A DNA stretch of 64,000 nucleotides from Branchiostoma lanceolatum (Eukaryota > Chordata > Leptocardii > Amphioxiformes > Branchiostomatidae): the NCBI RefSeq assembly GCF_035083965.1, contig NC_089724.1:22906474-22970473 (forward strand). The letters run 5' to 3'. The position numbers were made by a program, and so were the translations under genes. Below the pieces are notes generated by a model. The model worked only from the letters and a program-made list of their open reading frames with translations. It did not search any database and was not told the origin of the DNA. Positions 37,304-48,150 of this stretch are shown in pieces. How positions within the stretch are numbered: the stretch's first letter is position 1; each line of letters starts with the position of its first letter.

Positions 37304-37665
37304 GTCTCCGACTCGCTCTGGTCAACGGCCGCTATTCTCTGTGCGATCAGCGCTCTTCGCAAGACATTTGGTTCTTGACTGCGGGTAATGTCCAGCGTTG
37401 TCACGCCATCACGTCGGTCGTTCGTTCCACTCTTCACGTTCTGTATTTCGGAGAGGTGCCAACATTAGCCGGGCACGTACGCCATGCACAACTGAACGGT
37501 GGATGGGCCCGGGGTCGTGCGCCTTTTAACGCCCTTCACTCATGTGGTGATTTCAGGCACGCACGTTCCTATTCGGAAAATGTTTGAAGTCCCCAAACTT
37601 CCGTGTGTAGCGCCCGGAGCCATTAGCATGATTACTAGTACATTGCAATTACTTCAAACCAATGT

Positions 37666-37700
37666 CTTCGTGAGGACAAGGAGTCCTTGTCCTCACGAAG
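37666..37700. repeat. Perfect 17-bp-arm palindrome
   Basis: CTTCGTGAGGACAAGGA and its exact reverse complement are separated by a single G. There are no terminal repeats or target duplication. It could be a very short foldback remnant or a cruciform-forming site. Confidence 0.9.
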
Positions 37701-39264
37701 AATATAAGTCCGTGCAATGGACTCTCCTTATCGGTTCAAGAACATCAGTCGGATTCAGTCCTAAATCGTTTAAGCTGATTTTATACACATAACTAACTGA
37801 TCTTTATGCAATAGGTCTTGAATACCCACCTGTACATATGTAACCGGCATCGCCTCCCTTGATTATTTAGTACAAATAACTTTTGAGGTCATCATCGGTT
37901 AGCGATACTTTTTCTTTACAATTTTCTAAAAAAAAAATATAAAAAAACACGAGACAAAAACACACACACACAAACACACAAAAAAACAGAACTTTTGCCG
38001 AATGCCTCTTTTTCAAAGGAATGGCAAAGAGGAGGGCTTCCAGGACCTTTCAGCAAAAAGGTTAAACTCATACCAAATCGCATTTCTTTCATGTTTGAGT
38101 GAGAGTGCACCCCAAATTAATCCCTGGCCTGTTCACTCAGCTACTAGTGAACTAGCGATTCTTTCTACAGTCCACAAAGATGATTGTACACATATTTGTA
38201 TTATACGTTACGTGCTTTACCTTTCATAACTGTTCGCCTCTGTGTTACTCTCAAGGAGAGAGAGGCTTAAATCTCAGTGATTTTAATAGATGAGTTATTC
38301 CAGGTGTGTGCCGACTCCACAATTACAAGCGCCGTTCTGCCGACCGGTCTCACAGCATATTTACATACTGTCCCATCTATTTGCGTCTAACTAAATGGCA
38401 GCCAGTAAAGAGGAATGGCTGAGAGCGTTTCAATCACTAGCACCACCTCAGTTTCCCAGCGACGGGGTCATGCGTGCCTGTTCCCCATTGATTTTTCGCG
38501 TTGGCAAAGCGCCAGCTATGCGTGGGGGAGGGGTATCCCTCTAACTCCCTGCTGTCGATTTCACGAAATCTCACAAAAGCTTGAAAATTGCTGTGCTAAA
38601 AACATCGGACGTTGTTAAGTACGACATTCTTTACCGATTGTAACGCTTATAACCTGCCCTGACACGGTTTCCCGCCTCTATCAGGTGTGCAAACCGAAAA
38701 GGGAAAGCTGGATGTTTTGAGACTGTCCCTGGCTCGGGTCCATAAATAAAGCCATGATTGCGTATGCTTCCATTTCACGTGGGTGAAAGAGGCGGTAAAC
38801 ACACGGCCCGATCAACTTTCCCTCCACCGCCGCCGCAGCTGATCGTCTCATTTCCGAACGATATCCCCTCACAGAAAACCAGATATCCATTTAAAACCCA
38901 AATTGAGCGGTGGACGTCGTTTTTCTGTGAAACGCCCCCTCTTTGTCATTTTTGTGACCCAAGCCTTGCTTTTTCTCGCGTAATTTATCTAACCTTTAAC
39001 CCTATTGCCATATGATTGGCTAGTATCTGGGCGTTCTCACTGAAACTATGTCGTCAAGGGGTGTACGGATCCAAAGAGTAAATAATTTTACATAATGCAA
39101 CAGTCATATTGAATTTTGCATATATTGTAAATATATAAGTATTAACGTTTATCATTATAAATGTATGTAGTATATATAATTGTATATAATTGTCTTATAA
39201 ATTATGAGCTTAAAAATATACATACCCACATTGCCCCTAGTAATGGTTGTGACCATTATTGTAG

Positions 39265-39424
39265 GTTTGGAGCTGATGCCAAGCGCACACTGAGGCTCTG
39301 CTGGGCCGAGGGAAGACAGTGCCTGGAGAAAGGCGAAGGAACACGGTCGCAAAAGGCATAGAAAGACGGGCAAGAGGGCTACATTTCCTCATACCTGCCA
39401 CAAGATGTTCATGTGAACCTCTAG
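39265..39424 (+). other. Candidate noncoding 5' exon
   Basis: The segment is bounded by TTATTGTAG on the left and GTAAGACC on the right, is GC-richer than its AT-rich surroundings, and has no long reading frame. It could be a 5' UTR exon of the FAM53 gene 9 kb downstream. There is no direct evidence of that connection. Confidence 0.3.
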
Positions 39425-41329
39425 GTAAGACCAGAGGTCTGCTGACTCCGTAGATTTGCTCTTTCCATTCACGATTCAGTCCGACCGCGAGCTGGCTTCC
39501 TCACTATGTGGCCGTGGCATTTTTTTCGCGGGCATACAAATTATGATCGATACGATGTTGCAAATGTGAGGCAAATTATTTTCCATTCTTCATTATAAAT
39601 CTTGCATCTGTTAGTAATTTTGGAGACAGAAACCAGAACTGTTCGGTCGTGCCTTTGCATGGACTGATATGGTAGGTATCGACGCTGGTGTACTTTACCC
39701 AAATCTGTCCTTTTTGTGTTATGCCAGTGTCAATTTCTGTATGGGACGGGTCGATTTCTGTGTGATCAGCTGCACGGTTCTGGGCTCTTTCGTCGTATTT
39801 TCCGTTTTGTGATTTACAAGATTTGAACGGCACTTGATTCGAAGATCAAGAGAGCTTGTCAAACTGTAAGAAGGTCGAGTGTTGGCAGAGAGCGGACAGA
39901 TGTGTGCAGAGGTCAGACGTGGGGAGGGGGAGGGGGTTCGACAAGGGTCGTGTCTGCTCTTATTTTCGCAGTTTTCATCGTTTCCCCTCCACCCTGGACA
40001 AATTTTAGAAATACTTGGTGTCTTCTACAAATGGTGTATTCGATACATCCAGCTCCTGTTTGATGTTTTTCACCAGAAGGGCATATGGTGGGCATAGAAG
40101 TGGTTCGTGCCAGATCGTTTGCACTGCGGCATTTGGATGGTGCAGGGGAATTTAAAAAAAGTGTAGCATGGTTCATTCGGTTGCACCCTTTTCCCACCAT
40201 AAATATCTATTTTGGACCAAGTGCCCATCCCAGGCTATAATGATTGGGCATTGTTTCAGAGGCTGCAGTTTTGAGTCATTTATTTGAAAGTGTGAAGTTA
40301 CACTGAAGTATTTTGTTCAAATGTTCACCATATACTGATACAGTATGATATACATGTATCAGACTACATCACCTTGACTGTGGTAGAAAAGGACACAGAC
40401 TCTGAGAGGCATAAATTTTGTCTAAACTTCCATGTTCTGATAGTCATGGTCTATTGTGTTCGGTTTTCGCTGGAGGATATAATCAAGCAGTGTGGCGTGA
40501 CAGGGATGCACGATACGACTTAAAGTGTTTGTTTGAGGTTGGCCTCTCCCGTTTGTACGGGCTACGCAAACCCCTTCAACAAATGTTACAACAGTCCGTG
40601 TAGATTTTTCACCTCCATTCAAACTGTTCACATGATGCTGGGGGCCTCCATTGTTTGAAAATTGCAAAGGGCTCTCATCTCTGCTTCACAGAAGCCTGGA
40701 GCAACCTTGGAATCCTCTTTGTATCGGATTTCCAATGTGTGGGGCCTTCCATATTCATTCAGGGATCAGTGTCGTATGTGCTAGGCCAGGTTTTTTGTCA
40801 TGGCAATGATCAACATATTCAGTAACATGTCTAGGGACTGTCTATATGCCCATAACAGTTCTGTCTTCTTTAAAGAGGCATGTACATGTATATCATCTTG
40901 CTCCTTACTGAGTTATGTCTGTCTATATCACGAGATGTCTTTGTGTTGTTTGCATTGCATTGAAATCGAGAAGTAAATCCTGGTGTTCAGTTTTCCAGAC
41001 AGAAACAAGTTGTCTCAGTCGCATCCATGTCAGATCATCTTACCAATTTAACCAGTCAGCTTTTAAATTCATCATCTTCTGTAATATTATTGTAAGTATC
41101 CACTTACATAAGCTAGACTAAGCAGCTAGGCCTACCATAAATACATGGAGATGGCTGTGTGAGTACCATGTTTTATATGGCTCTCAAACTTCATATGTAT
41201 CCAATGAGCTGGTTAGACAATTCTAGTCTGTGTAACCCAAACTCTCACTCTTCAGCCCAGGACTTAATGGAGTCCCCCCCCCCCCACTAGGGGCCTGATC
41301 AGTGGGAGGACTGCTAGCAGCAGTGATTC

Positions 41330-42030
41330 GACCCCGTTCATACTAAATCGCGCAAATCGTGAAGTCGCATTCCTTCACACCAGGGGTCAAACGAGCGCGA
41401 GTTGTAAAATCGCGTCCAACAGCTTGATCAACGGCGGACGCGTTATTCGATTGTCACCACTCTTACTGTTGTGTTCAATGACCTTCTTGTACTTCATCTT
41501 GAGTTTTTCTACCTTTAATAGTGCTGCATTACTTCCATGTTTTCGCGTATTTGGCCAACTCAGGCAGTCGCCACTTCAGCGTACACGCTCTGGTTTCGGT
41601 GGGATCCCTTGAGTTTCTTCTGAATCCCCACATCCCCGAAGATGGCCATCAGTACATGCGTTTTCGTCATTCCATACGCCAAAATCGCCGCCCGATTCTG
41701 ACATATTTCCGCCGCATTCGGCGTACTATTCCAACAAGCTAGGTGGTAGATGAACATCGTATAATGAGCTGAAAGACTGAATTTGCAGATGACCCCTTGA
41801 CCCATGACCGGGTCAATATGCAAAGTAAAGCGCCCAACGCGCATCAAGGCGATTTCGAGCGTTCATACTAAGTCGGAATGCAGGCAAATCGCGAGTAAAC
41901 CACCTCTGGAGGTGGTTTCGCGGAAAGCGATTTCGGGCGATTTCAAATGCGATTTGGAGCGTTCATACTAAGCCACATTATCGCGATTTACGCGATTTCG
42001 CGATTTACGCGATTTAGTATGAACGGGGTC
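41330..42030. mobile_element. 701-bp TIR element, ends GACCCCGTTCATACTAAATC
   Basis: The left terminus GACCCCGTTCATACTAAATC and the right terminus GATTTAGTATGAACGGGGTC are exact reverse complements, extending into GCG/CGC. Inside the right half, GCGTTCATACTAAG and GCGATTT motifs recur. The target duplication is not clear (TTC left, TTA right). No transposase-like frame, so probably non-autonomous. Confidence 0.8.
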
Positions 42031-43561
42031 TTACATTTAGCTAGACTAAAATCATTCCAGCTAGCACCAGAATTCATGGCAGACATTAGAACAAATTCTA
42101 AGCACTGCTGTTCTGAAAGAATGACATTTATCATTTATCAAATCAGATGTGGAAATCTACCAGGAGCTTTGAGTTCACAGACCTGACTAATCTGGCTTAG
42201 GATACTCAGGACAACTGCAAATGCTGTCCCTATGGCAAGAACTTGAAGGAGGCAGATACAAATGCCTGGTTTAGAATATGCAGCATTTCCTCTGGACTTT
42301 GTCAACCTTATGGGTCAAACCAGGAAAAGGAGTCAAGATGGACGATCATAAAGTACCTTTGGTTTGAGGCTATACATATGCTGTATTAAAAAATGAAATT
42401 ATCATTATGTGTCGAATGAATGTGTTTGGAACAGGCTTGACTTATGTACATTAGTTTGCAGGTTCTATAGCAGACACCTGTGAGGCTTATATGCAAATTG
42501 GCTTTGTTTCATACATTTGTAGTCTAAGAGTATATTTTCTCTGTAGCAGTAACAACTACACCTTCAAGCCCTGAAATTAAGCTGAATAAAATCCTGGGTT
42601 AGGGGCTGAACACTGTTGTTTCTTCTGTCATTGAGAGGCATTTTGATTAGGTGAGGCCCTTTAGCAAGGCCCCTTCCTATGAATCTGATACTCTCCCAGT
42701 CTTTCTTGTGTATTTTTGACATGTGATCATAAGGGCTTTTCACTGCCAAGAAAGGCGAAACCTGGGTATGGAGACAAAGAGTTTGGGCAAGGTCATTTCG
42801 TACTTTGTTTCTCCTTTGTTGTAGCCACGGAGAGTGAGTCTGAGAGCCGACCCTCGCTGGAGTCCTGCTGCCAGCCCCAGGCATGTGGACCTCTGTGCAT
42901 GTAATAGCTGCAGCTGTCTCCCTCCTCATTATCATGGTTGATCACATTCATCTCCACTTACCGCCTTTCAACAAATGTCCCTCACCACACACCAACCAGG
43001 GAGGCCATGCAACTTGCTGGAGTTTATCTTTGAATATGTGCTGTCCTACAATGACAAAGAGGGTGCTAATGTGTTTCAATCCATTTTTTTGTCAATCAGA
43101 GATGGTGTCCAGGGTTGGATTGTATAAAGCTCCTATCACATGTGACACACCTTCTGCAAATGTTAAAGGGTTACCAGGGTCTCCTGGCTGCATGTTAGTG
43201 CTCCCTGAAGAGTATCACCTTTCTGAGGAGTAGTGCCAAGTTGAAGACAGGGTTGCTTCTGTTTATTTAGTGGTCCTTACAAGTTGGCCTCAGGTCTGCC
43301 TACATATAAGGTATGTTATTGTACCTCATCTCCAAGCAGATGTTGGAAAGTGTTTTCTGACTGCCCCATTATTTCTGACAGTCTGTCAGAATATTTTACA
43401 ATGAAATGTTACCCTCTCCCTGACCCCTTCTTGGAGACATGATTATCAAGTATCCTGGGGCACCTGAGAGCCTGCAGATCCCTTGGCTGCATGTTCCAAG
43501 CGAAGGTGTAAAAAGCTGAACGAAATGAAACAAGTTTGGTCCCCACAATAACTATAAGGTG

Positions 43562-43733
43562 TGATTCAAGTACCCTCCAAGCAGAGGTAAGATCCGGGGT
43601 ATTTTTGACGTTTTTCTACTTTTCTGTTTTTAGTGAGGAGGGAGACCCAACTAAAAATGGAAAAGTGGAAAAACGTATAAAATACGTTGAAAATACCCGG
43701 GATCTTACCTCTGCTTGGAGAGTATGATTCAAG
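43562..43733. mobile_element. 154-bp foldback element with 9-bp target duplication (element B)
   Basis: TGATTCAAG occurs at 43562-43570 and 43725-43733. The enclosed 43571-43724 is an inverted repeat starting TACCCTCCAAGCAGAGG and ending CCTCTGCTTGGAGAGTA; the arms continue with GTAAGATCC and GGTATTTT. The terminal CTCCAAGCAGA is shared with element A, but the rest of the arms is unrelated to it. Confidence 0.85.
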
Positions 43734-44568
43734 GACCAGACTAGTGTTTCCAAAGCTGCACAAATTTTCTATAATTTTGTTTGATTTAAAATTTATCATA
43801 ACATCAAAATGGCCATTTTAACTTACTATTTTGTATAAGTGTAACCCCTTCGTCCAGCAGCTCATATACACCATTATGGTTGTCATATGTAAATGACGTC
43901 CTTCAGAGGTATATCAGAAGTGCCTGTCAAGCCTGAACACTAATATTTCACAGGTCGTGTTAACCCAATCCCTTACCAAATGCATCATACAGCTCTATTG
44001 TCATAATCAGACTCTGCTCAGCCCAACTTTGGAACGTGCAGTTACTTTTATTAATCCTCCTTTTATGTCGGCTCTTTCTCGGGCTGGCTCGGTTGTTTCA
44101 ACAGTATTTAAAGGGTTGAAGGGACAACAAGGTTCAAATTCCATTCTGAAGTCTCCCAGTCCAGCCAGCTGTTTGGTGAGCCAGTGCGCTGGCTTTGTGC
44201 TGTTGTCTGGAAACGTTTCCATGCTCGGGTGACATCAAGCAATTACCTGGGAATGATTGACATTTCCATACACCTTGAGTTGCCGGATCCTCAATTGGAG
44301 GGGAACCAAGGAATTGTGAGGAAAGTTTGCCCAGTCTTTTAACAGGGAGGTTTGTCTGGGAAGTGGGTGGGAAGTTGTCAAGAGTGGTTTTCTGCAGTGT
44401 TTCCTCTCAATCAACACACAGTTAAAGGGAAGTTTTGCAACAGTCCAAAGTGGACTGTCCATTTAATCCTGCACCAAGTCTGGTTTGTTATTGTTACCTC
44501 CTCCAAGTCCAGATTACGTTTTCATTTTTGTTTGTTTATAGTAGGTTGGTTGGTTCGTCAATGTCAAC

Positions 44569-44586
44569 AACAACAACAACAACAAC
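44569..44586. repeat. (CAA)n microsatellite
   Basis: About six CAA units in a row within noncoding DNA. Confidence 0.9.
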
Positions 44587-44852
44587 ATGACTTTGCATGA
44601 TTTTTAGGGTAGGTTAGGTCTGGGGGCAAGGTGGGTTTGGCTAAAGGGTATATTACATTAGATTTTGGAAAGGTCTGGAATGCCTCTTTGATTCTTAATC
44701 ATTAAATCATACAGTAATGTAGGGCAAATGCTGACAGTCTGCAGGGGTCCAAATTAACTTTGTACAGGATGTGCCCCGCAGATAACTTCTGTTATAAATG
44801 TGCAGCTGAACATACTATCGTCCTAATAACATGCAACCCTCTAATATGATGT

Positions 44853-45912
44853 AACGTTGGGTAACATAAATTCGGGATTTTTCCGATAATAGTTGACTGA
44901 AATCAATCTAGCAGAACAATATACCATCCTTTTTTTCTATTATTCTGTCAGTATCATGTACTATATTTGCACTAATCATACATATGGTAGATTTTGTCTC
45001 TAGTCGTGCTGACACCATAATATTTCAACTTGAAACTACCGTCCGCCGCACGCAGAATGACAGTGCTGTCGGACAGGGGGGCACATTAATTCGGGAGAGA
45101 AGATTCGTCTTGAATATCTTACCGTTAATCACATTTTAAACAGCAGCTATTCGTTCCATCCTTGGCTTGAGGAGAGTGCTATGGATATAGACGTGTCCAA
45201 GTAAAAAAAATACACGAAAAACGGCCGTACCGCACACATCAGGCCTCCGTGAACAACCCGTGTGTTGAGTCGGTAGCTATAGAACGTCAAAGTCGACATC
45301 CACCGTCATGGCAACGTGTACATTATTCATGGAAAGTTAGCCGGACGACGTAGCATTGATAATACTACTATGTCCATGTATTCCGTGTTGTGTTAGGAGC
45401 AAACTTTGAGGAAAATATCGTCCTCAGTCCACAATCACACGCAACATTTAGACAAAAAAGTGTTCCTCACAAACCTTCGTCGTCTGCTTGACAACAGGAT
45501 TCTGGGTAATGATATGGCGGCGGGAAAATACACGTGCCGTAGGTTGTAGCAACAAAGAGGGGTTTTGATGATTGATCACACTTAGAGTCCAATTGCAGGT
45601 CAGCAATTTTAAGAAAATAAGTTGTCTTGTAAATGATTGTGTTTAGCAGGAAGCGGATGTGACATTTGTATTATAAACCAGCGGACAACGATGTAGTGTG
45701 ATTCTCCCACGAAGCCCTCAGACTGTTCCAATAAGGGACGGAGAGTTTTTGTCCTCGTCGCCTTCTAATGCATGCTTATCGAAGCTTTTCAGACAGTGTT
45801 CTGAATACGTTAGTCTGTCAAGTTTGCATTTCTATCGGTATTACTGATGTTGTACCCCGTTTTCGAAAAATCCCGAATTTAAGTACCCCACGAATTTATG
45901 TTACCCAACGTT
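44853..45912. mobile_element. 1.06-kb TIR element, ends AACGTTGGGTAACATAAATTC
   Basis: AACGTTGGGTAACATAAATT begins at 44853, and its reverse complement, with AATTTATGTTACCC, ends at 45912. Just inside both ends a second inverted block pairs CGGGATTTTTC with GAAAAATCCCG. AACGTT is itself palindromic, so it could be part of the terminus or a 6-bp target duplication. No transposase-like frame seen. The interior is GC-richer than the flanks. Confidence 0.75.
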
Positions 45913-47951
45913 ATACCAGTGTTGCCAGATGCAGGTGTAATGTGAATTTGGTAAATTTCTCGATGTGGCTTGTCTTAAGGGTTAGTATATGGATATCATG
46001 TGTTGATTTTAATCTCAAGAATTCCCAAAGGCAGCATGTTGGCCTTGGAAGATGAGTGATTGATCATTGAGTACATTGAAGTACATGTGAGCTCTTTTAC
46101 CAAAGTATTTACCTCCCCTCCCCCTAAACATTTTCCTAGGGTGCAACGTGCATGTATTAAGTCCCACAAGATGCCATGATGAGGGTATGAGTATGGAGGG
46201 TACATTATTGTCTCCCAGGTCATGCCCTCTCAGCACTGCATGGACCAAATCAGCCACAGTCAAGAGGGCGTGGCTTCGGATTGAGTAATGTTTCATGCAT
46301 ACTCTAGTGCTAATTATGATATTGACTTTAGATAATAGAGTAGTGTTGAAAAGAGTATTATCTTTAAATTATACATTTCATGGGTTGAATTTGTTGATAC
46401 CTCCTTGCTTCCCAACTTGCTCTCACAAAAGTTTGATGAGGCTGACCTGTCCTGGATAGCGTCCAGTTTTTAAAGACTTATGAACCATGGACTCATGATG
46501 GAGATTTGGGAGTTATTGGAAAGCAGTCAAATTCAAACTGCTATGTCTTCTCTACACAGTGTACATTGGGTATCTCCTTGTGTTTGTCTTCGTGTGTTAT
46601 GTTCAAGTCCAAGTAAGTGATGTTGTTGACTGATTGTGACCAGGGCTAGCTTGTTGTTGCCAGTGAAGCCTTCATGTCCTTGACCCCTAACCCAGACGTC
46701 ACATTCTGGCGTTGTCCTGCCTGTCTGCAGCCTACATATCTTGGCAACCTTGTGGTGGCTAATTAGCCCCTGCCCATCAGCACAGGAGAGTTATTGTATC
46801 GCCAGCCAAGGCAGGAAAGGAGTTTTTTTAAAATTAGTGTTTTCTTTCCAGTTTTCATTTGGTAGGTTCTGTCGTAATGAGAAGGATAGACTCCTGTCTT
46901 TTGTGAAAGAAATGTAAGACGTATGGATTTAGATTTCCCCAAATTGAATAATGCTATGCTAGCAAGCTGTATGGGTTTGTTTACACCAGTCAAAGAGGGT
47001 CCACAATTTTTTTCTGGCAGAACCACTAACTCAAATGTATGAGATTCATATTCAGAAAGATAAAGTAAGTATCAAATTTTGAACTTTTGCAACTAGAAAA
47101 TGTTCAGTTCTCCTGGTTGGGCCTTTGCCTTGATTTAAGATATGCTATACTGCAGGCAGTACATTGTATATGTTGGCATTTTGATATGTGACCAACTTGG
47201 CAAGGACACTTAGGCCTGCAGGAACATTAGGACATTATCATCTTTCACATACACTTGCTAAAAAATTATTTCAGCCTCCTTTGATTCAGCCATGAGGACA
47301 GAAATCTCTGATCAGTCTTTTTCTTAATTAGCATGTCTTGCCTCACCTTTTGCTTTTTATTGCCATGACTTACACCCCTCCTGCTTCTGTGTTACGTGAA
47401 CAGGTGTGACAGTGCTACTATGAATGATGGTTGTCTGACTGACAATCCTTATTCTTCCCGCTAACCAGCTGGTCCTGTTCATCCCTGGCATGTAGCCAGG
47501 CAGTTATTGAGGTCCCTGTCATGTCATCTTTGACAGGATCTATAAGCTGCAACATAAGAGTCTTGGAAAACAGTTGCTACCAGTATCCTGACTTTAATCT
47601 GTGCAGCTCTGTACAGTACATGGACAGAGTGAGTGTCAGACACTGTATTGTTTGGTCAATGCAGGTTGCTTGGACATGTTTTGACATGGCTGGCCATGTC
47701 AATGTCCTGTCAGGTGTGGGTTCAAGTAGCCTGAAGCTGTTCTGCTTTGGGAAGTATGAGGGTCTGATCATGATCAAAATAGCAGTTGCCAATGTTTTGC
47801 TGCCATTGTTCTGATGTATTCAAGTGCCACTTTTCAATACATTTCGATAATCATGATTTTTCATTATATTGTGTATCTACTCTGGTTGCCCTACTGTTGA
47901 AGTTGTTAGGAGTTGCCAATGATTGACTTATGCATTATTTTCCTGCCCTCA

Positions 47952-48150
47952 GTGATCATAGACATCTTCAGCTGTCAAACCTCAGGGATCGCAATTACAT
48001 CCAATCATCGTCAACATGCTGTAGCTGCGTCCTGACACTGCCAACATCGAGCCAGCGAACCGTGCTCTGGGCACCCCCCGAGGCCTCGCCAAGGGTTGCA
48101 AGGAGTCGTCTGTAAGGTTGTCGAAGTCCTGGCAAGACGTGGAAAGTAAT
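47952..48150 (+). other. FAM53 5' UTR part of the first coding exon
   Basis: TGCCCTCAG at 47943-47951 is a good acceptor. An in-frame TAG at 48022-48024 and the absence of any ATG between it and 48151 support the chosen start codon. The reading frame stays open from 48025 to 48150. Confidence 0.5.

Larger units (their letters stand above)
32556..47951. other. Gene-poor 15.4-kb interval upstream of FAM53
   Basis: No coding exon could be supported here. The left edge is the prominin promoter side. The rest probably includes 5' UTR exons and regulatory DNA of the FAM53 gene, plus several transposons annotated separately. The one exon-like segment I can point to is 39265-39424. Reading frames up to about 147 codons exist, but many run through hairpin repeats and none shows a recognisable domain. 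Confidence 0.5.

Noticed and set aside
37144..37587. 147-codon plus-strand frame and overlapping minus-strand frame
   Set aside because: Both run through the inverted repeat of foldback element A, which explains the mirrored peptides.
42825..42880. Exon-like segment encoding TESESESRPSLESCCQPQ after a TTGTAG acceptor
   Set aside because: The only donor would be a GC donor (CAG|GCATGT) and no partner exon or family was recognised.
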